From DASZIT01 sp036489495 (GTDB lineage: Bacteria > Actinomycetota > Acidimicrobiia > Acidimicrobiales > RAAP-2), in assembly GCA_036489495.1 (NCBI GenBank), contig DASXFR010000015.1:1-64000 (forward strand): 64,000 nucleotides of DNA, read 5' to 3'. This document shows positions 8,386 to 17,042 of this stretch, one piece after another. The first letter of the stretch is position 1; each line of letters opens with the position of its first letter. The notes under the pieces were generated by a model. The model had not been told where the DNA came from and ran no database searches. It saw only the letters and a list, made by a program, of their open reading frames with translations. A program made the translations under genes and the position numbers.

Positions 8386-8910
8386 GTGTCACAAGTCAGT
8401 CAGAATTTCAACGAGCTGTCCGCCCTTGAAGGACATTGGTCCCTCGACCGGGACAGAACGACTGTCGAGTTCCACACGAAGATCATGCGGGTCATACCGG
8501 TGAGAGGAACGATCAAGGCGATTGAGGGCGGCGCCCGCGTCGGCACCGACGGAGCCATCGATGGGAATTTGATCCTCGATGCGGCCACGATCGACACGGG
8601 CATCAAGAAACGGGATGCCCACCTGCGTACCGCCGACTTCTTGGATACGGACAGACATCCAACAATTGCCTACACAGCCCAGTCAGTTCGCAAAATCCCT
8701 TCGGGAGGATATGAGGTGGTGGGAAGCCTGAGCATCCACGGCCAGACTCGGCCGCTCATCACCTTTGTCGAGATACAACATGTCCCAACCGAAGTGAGCG
8801 TCTCTGCGAACATCGATCTGGATCGAACGGCCTGGGGTGTTGGCCGCACACGCCTCGGTCCGTCGACCACGGCTGGTGTCGTGATTAAGGCACGCTTTAT
8901 CAGGGAGTGA
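8386..8910 (+). CDS. YceI family protein
   Basis: A 174-residue YceI/lipocalin-like protein. Family features are the opening GHWSLDRDRTTVEFHTKIM, the D(A)ATIDTGIKKRDAHLRTADFLDTDRHP segment (about residues 62-90), and SLSIHGQTRPLITFVE. YceI-type folds bind polyisoprenoids or other long amphipathic molecules. There is no signal peptide, so it is probably cytoplasmic here. A CGGAGGA site lies five bases before the GTG start, and only 13 bases separate it from the P450 fusion stop. It is therefore the second gene of that operon and may present or sequester its hydrophobic substrate. Base composition is low in GC like the fusion gene. The 169 bases after it contain no supported gene. Confidence 0.85.
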   Translation: MSQVSQNFNELSALEGHWSLDRDRTTVEFHTKIMRVIPVRGTIKAIEGGARVGTDGAIDGNLILDAATIDTGIKKRDAHLRTADFLDTDRHPTIAYTAQSVRKIPSGGYEVVGSLSIHGQTRPLITFVEIQHVPTEVSVSANIDLDRTAWGVGRTRLGPSTTAGVVIKARFIRE

Positions 8911-9079
8911 GGGCGCCCGTCCGAAATTGTCGAGTGCGGTGCGTTCACGTCACAATCGAGAGGAGATGGCCTACGAAATTGCAGCCTTCGAAGTCACATC
9001 AGCGGGCATTTGGAGGACAAGGCCTTTTGGCTGGAACAAGACCTGAACCCATAAAGTGGTTTTGACCAGGACTTTCGAG

Positions 9080-9153
9080 TGGGCGCTAGAGGACTCGAAC
9101 CTCCGACCTCAGCCGTGTGAAGGCTGCGCTCTAACCAACTGAGCTAAACGCCC
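9080..9153 (-). tRNA. tRNA-Val (anticodon CAC)
   Basis: Read on the minus strand, the segment folds into a complete cloverleaf. The acceptor arm is GGGCGTT/AGCGCCC with one G-T pair. The D arm is GCTC/GAGC, the anticodon stem CAGCC/GGCTG encloses the loop TTCACAC, and the T arm is GGAGG/CCTCT with loop TTCGAGT. The anticodon is CAC, decoding the valine codon GUG. The discriminator base is A and no CCA is encoded. Length is 74 bases with the discriminator. Confidence 0.95.
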
Positions 9154-9194
9154 TTGCTCCGTCTGCGCCCTGAGGGTCGCTCGGATGCAGTCCG

Positions 9195-10631
9195 TCATGG
9201 TAGCCCGGGGATTTCGGGGGGCAGAAGTTCGAAGCCAAGAGCCTCCTCCAGCGCCGCCGCCGACCGGAGCACCACCAGATCACCGTGCTGGGGTCCGATC
9301 AGCTGAAGACCGACCGGGATTCCCTCCGACGTAATTCCGGCGCAGACAGTGGCGGCCGGCGACCGGGTCATGTTGAACGGATAGGTGAATCTGACCCAAT
9401 TGAAATCCGGGGTGCCGTTGATCAGGGCCGATCCATTCAGGGCGTGGGGCGGTGCGGCCGCGGCGGTGGTCGGCGTCACCAGCAGCCGCACGTCGTGGAA
9501 GAGATCGACCAACCGCAGGTTCAAATCGTGGGTGGCGTCCTCGGCCCGGACCATGTCCAGCGCGCTGATCGACGTCGCCCCGTCGATGACGGTGGCCAGC
9601 ACCGGATCGATCTCGTCCCACACCGGGGTCCCTCGGAAGCCGGCATGGGTCCGGAGGTTGTAGGCGCCGGTCAGGATCAGCCACTCGCTTACGGGATCCT
9701 CGTCGAACACCGTTTCGACGTCCATGACGTCGGCGCCCAACGATGCCAGTACCGCCACCGCTCGCTCACAGATGGCCAGCACCTCGGCGTCGACCTCGGC
9801 GTACCCGAGGGTCGGCGACCACGCCACCCGCTGGGGTGGCTTGGGATCGTTGAGCACCGCCAGCCAGGAGGCCTCGGGTCGGGGCAACGACCGCAAGTCG
9901 GTGGCATCCGGCCCCACCACCACGTCGAGAGCGGCAATCAGATCCGAAAGTTTGCGGGCCATCGGTCCCCGGGTCGAGAGGTTCTGCCAGTCGGGAGCAT
10001 GGGACCCGCCGGTCGGGACTCGGCCGAGAGACGGCTTCATGCCTGACAACCCGCAACAGGCCGACGGGATCCGGAGGGATCCGCCGCCGTCGGACCCGGT
10101 GGCCAGCGGGATCATGCCCGACGCGATCGCCGCCGCACTGCCACCCGAAGAGCCTCCGGCGCTGTGGTCCAGGCTCCACGGATTCATGGTACGACCGAAT
10201 ACCGAGTTGACGGTGTCGGCCTTCCAACCCAACTCGGGCGTATTGGTCTTCCCAACCACCACACATCCCGCCGCCACCAGCCTCTCCACCATCATCGAGT
10301 CGGCCGATGCCGGCGCCCGCCCCGAGAAGGCCGGCGAGCCGAGCGTGGTCACATACCCGGCGGCATCCTCGAGGTCCTTGACCCCGAGGGGAAGACCCGC
10401 CAACGGGCCCGGATCCCGGCCCGCCGCCACCTGGTCGTCGACGGTGGCAGCGGCGGCCAGAGCCAGTTCCCCGTCAACCGCGACGAAGGCATTGATGGTC
10501 GGATTGACGGCCTCGATCCGGGCCAAGGCGTGACCGACCAGCTCGCGCGCCGACCGTTCACCTCGGCGCACCTGGCCGGCCAGACCCACAGCTGATTCCG
10601 TGCGGAAGTCCATGAGCGACGGTACCGCCAC
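9195..10631 (-). CDS. Amidase (amidase-signature family)
   Basis: A 478-residue enzyme of the amidase-signature (AS) family. The catalytic lysine is in GLPLGVKDLEDAAG (about residue 84). The cis-serine and nucleophilic serine are in the glycine/serine block SAGGSSGGSAAAIASG followed by GSDGGGSLRIPSACCG (about 155-195). GKTNTPELGW is also present. These enzymes hydrolyse C-N bonds of small amides, nitrile-derived amides or amino-acid amides; the substrate here is unknown. The long C-terminal half and the closing TVCAGITSEGIPVGLQLIG segment are standard. The GTG at 10631 is taken as the start; ATG at 10613 is an alternative. It stands alone, divergent from the VOC gene. Confidence 0.88.
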   Translation of the reverse strand: MAVPSLMDFRTESAVGLAGQVRRGERSARELVGHALARIEAVNPTINAFVAVDGELALAAAATVDDQVAAGRDPGPLAGLPLGVKDLEDAAGYVTTLGSPAFSGRAPASADSMMVERLVAAGCVVVGKTNTPELGWKADTVNSVFGRTMNPWSLDHSAGGSSGGSAAAIASGMIPLATGSDGGGSLRIPSACCGLSGMKPSLGRVPTGGSHAPDWQNLSTRGPMARKLSDLIAALDVVVGPDATDLRSLPRPEASWLAVLNDPKPPQRVAWSPTLGYAEVDAEVLAICERAVAVLASLGADVMDVETVFDEDPVSEWLILTGAYNLRTHAGFRGTPVWDEIDPVLATVIDGATSISALDMVRAEDATHDLNLRLVDLFHDVRLLVTPTTAAAAPPHALNGSALINGTPDFNWVRFTYPFNMTRSPAATVCAGITSEGIPVGLQLIGPQHGDLVVLRSAAALEEALGFELLPPEIPGLP

Positions 10632-10720
10632 CTTGCTGCCTCGACAACCGGCCCGACCGGCAATCGCCAGATCCGTACCCAGTTCGACAATTCGGGTGAC
10701 CCCGAAGCAGTGTCTGGGTC

Positions 10721-11602
10721 ATGACTTCGCCATCAATGTCCCGGACCGTCCTCGATCACGTGGCTCACGCGGTTCCATCCTGGCAGGATGCCTGGCCGCT
10801 GTATGCCGCCCAGCTGGGGGCGGAATGGAGCTCCGGAGGTGAGAGCATCGGGTTTGCGCCGGCTCAAGTGCGGTTCGCCAATGGGTCCCGCATCGAATTA
10901 CTCAAGCCGCACGCCACCGCCACCAACGACTTCCTCGCCCGCTTCCTCGAGCACAGCGGGCCCGGACCCCATCACCTCACCTTCAAAGTGCCCAATATCC
11001 TCCAGGCTTTGGATGCCGCCCGCGACGCCGGTTTCGACCCGATCGGCGTGGATCTCCGCGATCCGGAATGGAAGGAAGCGTTCATCCACCCCAAGCAGGG
11101 CACCGGGATCGTCGTCCAGCTGGCCGAGGCTTCCGGCGGATGGTCGAGTCCGGCCCCCGACGACTACCCGACCGAGCGACGCCGTCGCCGGGACGGTAGC
11201 GGCACGGTCCGACCCGCATCCCTTCGTCGGGTCACCCACGCGGTGGCTGACCTCGATGCCGGGATCGACCTCTTCGGCCGGCTCCTGGGCGGCGCCCTGG
11301 AGGACCGGGGCACCGGTCCGGGAGAAGAATGGGTCGACCTTCGGTGGGACTGTCCGCTGGCCGTTCGGCTGATCGCTCCTACCCCCGGTCCCGAGTCGCA
11401 GGAGCTGGCGGACTGGTTAGGTGACCGGAGCGGGCGCCTTCATCACCTGTTGATGGCCGACGAGGAGCCGGACACCTTGCTCGGTGCCCGCCCGGCCCCG
11501 CCAACCCTTCCCGGCCTGGGGGGTTTGTCGCCGAGCCGAACTCCGTGGGTCATCGAGCCCGAGAACAACCTCGGACTCCGGCTGGTGGTCGCCGAGTTGT
11601 GA
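10721..11602 (+). CDS. Double-domain VOC (glyoxalase-like) family protein
   Basis: A 293-residue protein made of two vicinal-oxygen-chelate modules. The first opens with VLDHVAHAVPSWQDAWPLY and ends with GTGIVVQLAEA (residues 8-140). The second opens with LRRVTHAVADLDAGIDLFGRLLGG (about residue 165) and closes at NNLGLRLVVAEL. The first half resembles methylmalonyl-CoA epimerase-type VOC proteins (HxxFKVPNI...GxGIVVQLAE). An arginine-rich linker (ERRRRRDGSG) joins the two. VOC proteins bind divalent metal for isomerisation, dioxygenation or antibiotic binding; which applies here is not evident. No operon partner is seen. Confidence 0.75.
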   Translation: MTSPSMSRTVLDHVAHAVPSWQDAWPLYAAQLGAEWSSGGESIGFAPAQVRFANGSRIELLKPHATATNDFLARFLEHSGPGPHHLTFKVPNILQALDAARDAGFDPIGVDLRDPEWKEAFIHPKQGTGIVVQLAEASGGWSSPAPDDYPTERRRRRDGSGTVRPASLRRVTHAVADLDAGIDLFGRLLGGALEDRGTGPGEEWVDLRWDCPLAVRLIAPTPGPESQELADWLGDRSGRLHHLLMADEEPDTLLGARPAPPTLPGLGGLSPSRTPWVIEPENNLGLRLVVAEL

Positions 11603-11649
11603 GCTGAGTGCGTCGGAGCCACCAGAGATGAACCGGTATCCTGAGGCCG

Positions 11650-12558
11650 ATGAGCCCGAAGAATCGCCAGAAGAACGACTCCGCGGGCGATATTGCCGAC
11701 GACGAATCATTCGAGGACGGCGACTTCGATGAGGACGCCGAGGATGATTCGTTCGACGACGTTGCCCAAGACGAGGGCGAGGACGACGAGGACTTCGAGG
11801 ACTACGAGGAAGAAGACGACTACGAAGACGACGCCGAGGACGGCGCCGACGAGCTGGACGACGAACCTCCACGACGGGAGACGCCGGCCGAGAAGCGCAG
11901 GCGGATGGACAAGGTTCGGGCCAGCGCCATTTCCTCCAACATCGAGCCGGGGCAATCGAGTGTTTCGACAAAATGGGCCATCGACCGCTTGGACGCACGG
12001 GAGAAGCGGTTCTCCTTTGTCGCCGCCGGTGGCGCCGCGCTGTTCGCCATCACCATCTACCTAGTCGAAACCCAAAATCACAATTTCTGGTTGGCCAAGG
12101 GCCAGATCACACCGCAGACCACGCTGGTCGTCGGACTCATCGCCGGCGGACTGCTGGTCGCCGCCACCATGTTGGGTCGCCGGGCTCCAGTTGGGTTTGT
12201 CGCCCTGTTCACCGGCGCCGCTTTCGGCGGCTCCTACCTGTTTCTGGGGTTGCCGTTCTTCGTCCTGGCCGTGTGGCTGCTGTACCGGTCCTACAAGATC
12301 CAAAAGGAAACCACCGCCAAACTCCGGGAGGCCGGAGGTGGCCCGAAGGCGCGGTCGACCCCCGCGACCCGCTCGACGGCGGCCCGCCCGGCGCGCCCGG
12401 CCGCCCCGGCGCGCCCGAGAACGGTGGCCGACGCCCGCCGGGCCCGCTCCAAGAAATCTTCGGGTCCGGTCGGCAACAAGCGGTACACCCCCAAGCGCCC
12501 CACTCCCCCGCCACCGAAACCCTCGAGGCGTGACCGCAAGGCGGCCGCCTCCGACTGA
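11650..12558 (+). CDS. Bipolar charged membrane protein of unknown function
   Basis: A 302-residue protein with three zones. Residues about 10-75 are almost uninterrupted Asp/Glu with Tyr/Phe (for example EDDEDFEDYEEEDDYEDD). Residues about 115-220 contain three or four hydrophobic helices separated by short loops (LFAITIYLVET, TLVVGLIAGGLLVAATML, GSYLFLGLPFFVLAVWLLY). Residues 220-302 are Arg/Lys/Pro/Ala-rich and strongly basic, ending PSRRDRKAAASD. I do not recognise a named family. The acidic and basic tails are presumably cytoplasmic, where they could interact with each other, nucleic acid or ribosomes. It is convergent with the TetR gene after a 13-base gap. Confidence 0.6.
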   Translation: MSPKNRQKNDSAGDIADDESFEDGDFDEDAEDDSFDDVAQDEGEDDEDFEDYEEEDDYEDDAEDGADELDDEPPRRETPAEKRRRMDKVRASAISSNIEPGQSSVSTKWAIDRLDAREKRFSFVAAGGAALFAITIYLVETQNHNFWLAKGQITPQTTLVVGLIAGGLLVAATMLGRRAPVGFVALFTGAAFGGSYLFLGLPFFVLAVWLLYRSYKIQKETTAKLREAGGGPKARSTPATRSTAARPARPAAPARPRTVADARRARSKKSSGPVGNKRYTPKRPTPPPPKPSRRDRKAAASD

Positions 12559-12571
12559 ACCCGCCGCCGAC

Positions 12572-13315
12572 CTACGGAACGGTGACGAGGGCCGAGCGCA
12601 ACAGGTCGAGGATCTCTGTCCGTCGGCGCACCAGGGATCGAGCGGTCGGCTCTTCCCCGAGAGCCCGGAGCAGTTCGACTTCGGTGACCATCCCGATCAC
12701 GGTGGAGTAGATAGCCAGCAACAACAGGCGCGGCTCGTGCCGTCGCATGTGACCGGAGTCCATCTCGGCTTCGAGGAATTGGGAGGCCCGGGCGACCAAG
12801 GGCTCCAGCGCCGCCACGAACCGGGTAGCGGCGGGCGGGCCGAGCCGACCCATCTCCCGGACCAAACCCAACAGTTCGGGCTGGCGGGCCGCCAGTCGGA
12901 ACACCGAACGCACCACCGCTTCGACTCGCACCCATCCGGTGCCAGCGGTAGCCAACGATCCCTCCAATGCCACCGACAGCTCGATGACGCTCCGATCGAT
13001 CACCGCGTCGAGAAGGACCTCCTTGGACGGGAACCAGTAGAGGATTGTCTGCTTGCGTACCTCCAGCCCAGCGGCCAGCGCGTCGAGCGAGGTCGCCTCG
13101 TAGCCTCGGGTGGCGAACGAGGCCAGCGCGGCGTCGAGGATCCGCGCCGGGGTGCTGGTTTCGTCGGCGATCCCGTTGCTGGTCGGCATCGGGCGGGGCC
13201 GGCCCTTGTCCCGGCCTCCGAGTCCAGCGGACCCCCCGGGGCGGGCGGAACCTGAGCGTCCGGCCGAGCCGGTTGAACCTGGGGCCCTCGGGGGCGATGC
13301 GCTCGACTCGGTCAC
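12572..13315 (-). CDS. TetR family regulator divergent from the acyl reductase operon
   Basis: A TetR-type regulator with HTH region ARILDAALASFATRGYEATSLDALAAGLEVRKQTILYWFPSKEVLLDAV split over about residues 57-105. The ligand domain is helical (RLAARQPELLGLVREMGRLG). The frame opens with a 42-residue Gly/Ser/Arg/Pro-rich stretch, so the true start may be the ATG at 13189 (MPTSNGIADETSTPA). The GTG at 13315 sits 7 bases from a TACCAT box and would suit a leaderless message. It is divergent from the fatty acyl reductase gene, with a perfect palindrome between, so control of that lipid operon is the likely role. Confidence 0.75.
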   Translation of the reverse strand: MTESSASPPRAPGSTGSAGRSGSARPGGSAGLGGRDKGRPRPMPTSNGIADETSTPARILDAALASFATRGYEATSLDALAAGLEVRKQTILYWFPSKEVLLDAVIDRSVIELSVALEGSLATAGTGWVRVEAVVRSVFRLAARQPELLGLVREMGRLGPPAATRFVAALEPLVARASQFLEAEMDSGHMRRHEPRLLLLAIYSTVIGMVTEVELLRALGEEPTARSLVRRRTEILDLLRSALVTVP

Positions 13316-13316
13316 T

Positions 13317-13328
13317 TACCATATGGTA
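13317..13328. promoter_or_regulatory. Perfect palindrome TACCATATGGTA, probable TetR operator
   Basis: The 12-base sequence TACCATATGGTA is fully self-complementary and sits in the 23-base gap between the two divergent GTG starts (13315 and 13339). Because each arm reads TACCAT, it can also act as a -10 box in both directions. A repressor bound here would block both promoters. Assignment to the adjacent TetR is by position only. Confidence 0.5.
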
Positions 13329-13338
13329 GACAGATCTG

Positions 13339-15807
13339 GTGACCCGTGTTCGTGACGCCCTGGCGGGCAAGCGATTCTTCATCACCGGCGCCACCGGTTT
13401 TCTGGGAACGGCCCTGGTCGAGAGGCTGTTGCGCACCGTTCCCGACTGTGAGGTGGTGCTCCTCATCCGACCCACCCGTCGGTCGAGCCCGATGCAGCGG
13501 GCCACCAAGGAGATCCTCAAAAACGACTGCTTCGACCGCCTGCGGCAGGAGACGGGAGACGACTTCGACGCCCGAGTGACCAGCCGGGTCACCGCGGTGG
13601 CCGGCGATGTCGCCACCGACGGACTGGGTCTGGACGACGAGGGACGACGCCAGCTTTCCCACACCGACATCGTCATCCACTCGGCGGCATCGGTGAGTTT
13701 CGATGCCCCGCTGGATGCCGCCGTCGAGGTCAACCTGCTCGGTCCCTCCCGGGTGGCCGAGGCCACCGTCAACGCCCGCCAAGCCGCCAACCAAGACGGG
13801 CGCACCGGGCCGATCCATTTCATCCCGGTCTCCACCGCCTATGTGGCCGGGACCCATCAGGGCGAGGCGAAGGAAGAACTGCTGGAGGGCAACCGGTACA
13901 GCCTCGACGTGGCCTGGAAGGGCGAAGTCGACGCCGCCCGCCGCCAGCGCGGCGACAGCGAGGCCGAATCCCGACGGCCCGAGCGGCTACGCGCCTTCGC
14001 CAAGGCGGCCCGCAGCGAGCTGGGCGGGGCCGGCCTCCACCTGCTGGCCGAACGGGCCGAACGGCTGCGGGAGGATTGGGTCAAGAAGCAACTGGTCGAG
14101 ATCGGCAAGCTCCGGGCCCAGTCACTCGGTTGGCCCGACGCCTATCCGTATACCAAGGCCCTCGGCGAGCGGGCGCTGATCTCCCAGTACGGCGACACCC
14201 TGCCCATCACCATCATCCGCCCCTCCATCATCGAGTCGGCGCTGACCGAGCCGCGTCCGGGTTGGATCCGAGGCTTCCGGATGGCCGAGCCGATCATCGT
14301 CTCCTATGCCCGGGGGCTGTTGAAGGAATTCCCCGGGGTCGCCGAAGGGGTGACCGACGTCATCCCGGTGGACCTGGTGGTGGCCACCATCATCGCCGTC
14401 AGCGGCGAGGCTCTCCTCGACGTCTCCGGGGCCTCCGACGCCGGGGACACCTCCAACTACCAAGGCCCGAGCGTCTACCACGTGGCCTCCGGGGTTCGGA
14501 ACCCGTTCAACTATGGGCGGCTGGTCAAGCTGATCCGGGAGTGGTTCACCGAACACCCCCTCTACGACGCCGACGGCCAACCCATCATGGTTCCCGAGTG
14601 GTCGTTCCCCGGCCGGGGCCGGGTCCAGCAGCAGTTGACCCGGGCGTCAAAGGCCATGGACCTGGCCGAGCGGGTGGTCGGCTCGCTGCCCATCCGCGGT
14701 CGGCAGGCCACCTGGATGGCCGCCCTGGAAGAGAAGCACCTGTTGGCCGATCGGGCGCTCGGCTACGTCGAGTTGTACGGCGCCTACACCGAGACCGAAG
14801 CCCGTTACCGGGTCGACCGGCTGCTCGCCCTCTGGGACCGGATGGACGAGGACGACCGTCAGACCTACGGCCTCGACCCGGCCATGGTCGACTGGGACCG
14901 CTACATCCGGGAGATCCATCTCCCCTCCATCGTCGAGCACGCCCGGGTCCGGACCACCCCGGGGAAGTCGATCCAGCCGTCCCGGGTCGACCGGGCCCGC
15001 AAGGCGATCCTCTCCCCCGACCGTCATCTGGCCGCCTTCGACCTCGAGAACACCCTCATCGCCGCCAACGTGGTCGACTCCTACGCCTGGCTGGCCTCCC
15101 GTCATCTCCCCGCCGGGGAACGGGTGGCGTTCGTCGCCGACCTGGTGCGGGAAGCGCCCTCCCTCCTCGCCCTCGACCGGCGCGACCGGGGCGACTTCCT
15201 CCGGTCGTTCTACCGGCGCTACGAGGACGCGCCGGTGGCCCGGCTCCAAGACGACGGCTGGGAGCTCTTCCACGACCAGCTGCTGACCAAGTCGTTCCCG
15301 GCCGCCATCGCCCGGGTGCGGAAGCACCGGGCCCTCGGCCACCGCACCATCCTCATCACCGGGGCCCTCGACTTCGTGGTCGAGCCGCTCCGCCCGCTGT
15401 TCGACGAGATCGTCTGCGCCCGGCTCAGCCAGGCCGGCGGCCGCTACACCGGACGACTGGCCGAGCTGCCTCCCATTGGCGAGGCCCGGGCCCTGGTGTT
15501 GGCCGACTACGCCGAGGCCGAGGGCCTCGATCTCTCCGAGTCGATGGCCTACGCCGACTCGGCCAGCGATCTGCCGATGCTGGAGGCGGTGGGCTTCCCG
15601 GTGGCGGTGAACCCGGAGACCAAGCTGGCCGCCATCGCCCGCCGGCGCGGATGGCACGTCGAGCACTGGGAGAAGGCCGACGGCGGCGCCCAGCCCCTCC
15701 TTCCGCTCGGACCCATCGACACCCGTGACGCCGGGCGCCGGGGCCGCACCTCGGCCGCCGCCCTGTCCGGGCGGTCCCGACGGCTGGCCGGAGACGGCGT
15801 CCGGTGA
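13339..15807 (+). CDS. Fatty acyl-CoA reductase fused to a HAD-IB hydrolase domain
   Basis: An 822-residue bifunctional protein. The N-terminal ~530 residues are an extended short-chain-dehydrogenase reductase of the fatty acyl reductase type (NAD_binding_4). The nucleotide motif TGATGFLG is at 16-23, HSAASVSF near 114-121, and the catalytic YPYTK (Y269, K273) follows. From about 560 a HAD-IB phosphatase domain begins: AAFDLENTLI (D568, with Glu570 where DxDxT has its second Asp), TILITGALDF, and YADSASDLPMLE. Such fusions are thought to reduce acyl thioesters to aldehydes or alcohols; the HAD role is unclear. The start is GTG without a ribosome-binding site. First gene of a four-gene operon. 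Confidence 0.85.
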   Translation: MTRVRDALAGKRFFITGATGFLGTALVERLLRTVPDCEVVLLIRPTRRSSPMQRATKEILKNDCFDRLRQETGDDFDARVTSRVTAVAGDVATDGLGLDDEGRRQLSHTDIVIHSAASVSFDAPLDAAVEVNLLGPSRVAEATVNARQAANQDGRTGPIHFIPVSTAYVAGTHQGEAKEELLEGNRYSLDVAWKGEVDAARRQRGDSEAESRRPERLRAFAKAARSELGGAGLHLLAERAERLREDWVKKQLVEIGKLRAQSLGWPDAYPYTKALGERALISQYGDTLPITIIRPSIIESALTEPRPGWIRGFRMAEPIIVSYARGLLKEFPGVAEGVTDVIPVDLVVATIIAVSGEALLDVSGASDAGDTSNYQGPSVYHVASGVRNPFNYGRLVKLIREWFTEHPLYDADGQPIMVPEWSFPGRGRVQQQLTRASKAMDLAERVVGSLPIRGRQATWMAALEEKHLLADRALGYVELYGAYTETEARYRVDRLLALWDRMDEDDRQTYGLDPAMVDWDRYIREIHLPSIVEHARVRTTPGKSIQPSRVDRARKAILSPDRHLAAFDLENTLIAANVVDSYAWLASRHLPAGERVAFVADLVREAPSLLALDRRDRGDFLRSFYRRYEDAPVARLQDDGWELFHDQLLTKSFPAAIARVRKHRALGHRTILITGALDFVVEPLRPLFDEIVCARLSQAGGRYTGRLAELPPIGEARALVLADYAEAEGLDLSESMAYADSASDLPMLEAVGFPVAVNPETKLAAIARRRGWHVEHWEKADGGAQPLLPLGPIDTRDAGRRGRTSAAALSGRSRRLAGDGVR

Positions 15808-17042
15808 AGGCACTGGTGTTCGAGCGCAACCTCCCGCGCTTCGCCGCCTCCCGGGTAGCGTCGGTGTTCGGATCCGGCCGGGGTGCTGGCATCGGGCCGC
15901 TCCAATTCCTGGACGCGGTGCCGCCCGAGGCGCCGGGCGACGACTGGTTCCACCTCCGCCCCCTGCTGTCCGGCATCTGCGGGTCGGATCTGGCCACCCT
16001 CGACGGCCGGAGCTCCCGCTATTTCGAGGACATCGTCAGCTTCCCCTTCGTCCCCGGCCACGAAGTCGTCGGGGTCCTGGAGGACGGCGGCGTCGATTAC
16101 GCCGGGACCGAACTTGCCCCCGGCACCCGGGCGGTCGTCGAGCCGGTCCTCGGATGCGCCCCCCGGCATATCCAGCCGGCTTGCCCCCAGTGCGGCACCG
16201 GTCACTACGGACTCTGCGAGAACCTGGCCTTCGGGGATCTCGCCCCCGGACTCCAGACCGGCTTCTGTGCTGACACCGGCGGCGGCTGGTCGGCGGCCGG
16301 CCTGGTCGCCCATCGCTCGCAGCTCCATTCGGTTCCCGAGCCGTTCACCGACGAGGACGCGGTCATCGTCGAGCCGACCGCCTGCGCGGTGCACGCCGCG
16401 CTGTCCGGCCGGATCGAACCGGACGACACCGTGGCCGTGGTCGGGGCCGGGACCCTCGGGCTCGCCACCATCGCCGCCCTTCACCATCTGGTGCGGCCCG
16501 CCACTGCTTGCGTGGTGGTGGCCGGGGCCAAGCATCCCCATCAGCGGCGGGTGGCCGAATCATTGGGCGCCGACATCGTCGTCCCGCCTGATCAGCTGGC
16601 CCGGGCCGTGCGCCGGCAGGCGGGATCGCTGGTTCTGGCCGGCCGGCTCACCGGCGGGGCGGATGTGGTGTTCGACTGCGTGGGCTCGTCGGAGTCGTTG
16701 ACCCAGTCATTGGCCATGGTCCGGCCCCGCGGCCGGGTGGTGGTGGTCGGGATGCCGACCAAGGTGTCGGTCGACCTGGCGCCGTTGTGGCACCGCGAGC
16801 TGACCCTGGTCGGCGCCTACGCCTATGGCACCGAGACGGCGGCGAGCCCGAAGGCCGAGCCGCCGAGAACCTTCGAGATGGCCATCGACCTGGTGGCCGA
16901 GGCCGGACTCGGCTCGCTGGTATCCGCCGGCTACCCGCTCGACCGCTACGAAGAGGCGATCGTCCATGCCGGGTCGGCCGGTCGTCGCGGGGCGGTCAAG
17001 GTGGTGTTCGATCTTCGCAATCGGAAAGGACGCAATCGTTGA
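15804..17042 (+). CDS. Zinc-dependent medium-chain alcohol dehydrogenase
   Basis: A 412-residue MDR enzyme. The catalytic zinc region is LLSGICGSDLATLDG and FVPGHEVVGV (about 54-90). The structural-zinc cysteines lie in CPQCGTGHYGLCEN, spread over CAPRHIQPACPQC (about 114-135). The Rossmann motif is VVGAGTLGLATIAAL (about 213-227). It oxidises or reduces an alcohol/aldehyde with NAD(P). The GTG start overlaps the acyl reductase stop by four bases, so it probably acts on the aldehyde or alcohol made by that enzyme, an inference from coupling. The C-terminal 12 residues are basic. The next gene also overlaps. Confidence 0.85.
   Translation: MKALVFERNLPRFAASRVASVFGSGRGAGIGPLQFLDAVPPEAPGDDWFHLRPLLSGICGSDLATLDGRSSRYFEDIVSFPFVPGHEVVGVLEDGGVDYAGTELAPGTRAVVEPVLGCAPRHIQPACPQCGTGHYGLCENLAFGDLAPGLQTGFCADTGGGWSAAGLVAHRSQLHSVPEPFTDEDAVIVEPTACAVHAALSGRIEPDDTVAVVGAGTLGLATIAALHHLVRPATACVVVAGAKHPHQRRVAESLGADIVVPPDQLARAVRRQAGSLVLAGRLTGGADVVFDCVGSSESLTQSLAMVRPRGRVVVVGMPTKVSVDLAPLWHRELTLVGAYAYGTETAASPKAEPPRTFEMAIDLVAEAGLGSLVSAGYPLDRYEEAIVHAGSAGRRGAVKVVFDLRNRKGRNR

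Noticed and set aside
8966..9046. 26-codon frame starting MAYEIAAFEV after the YceI gene
   Set aside because: The purine-rich stretch abuts the ATG without proper spacing, and the product resembles nothing; probably chance in intergenic DNA.
9080..9153. tRNA-Val as the attachment site of the 5.2-8.9 kb module
   Set aside because: The 3' end of the tRNA faces the module, but no copy of the tRNA 3' sequence was found near 5220-5260 and no integrase gene is present in the window.
12291..13835. 514-codon minus-strand frame covering the TetR gene and the palindrome
   Set aside because: It overlaps real genes on both strands and shows only shadow composition; the TetR frame has the real helix-turn-helix.
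14076..15728. Long 550-codon plus-strand frame inside the acyl reductase gene
   Set aside because: It is a frame shadow of high-GC coding DNA, rich in Arg/Pro/Gly, without motifs; the 822-residue reductase-HAD product in the other frame is clearly the real one.
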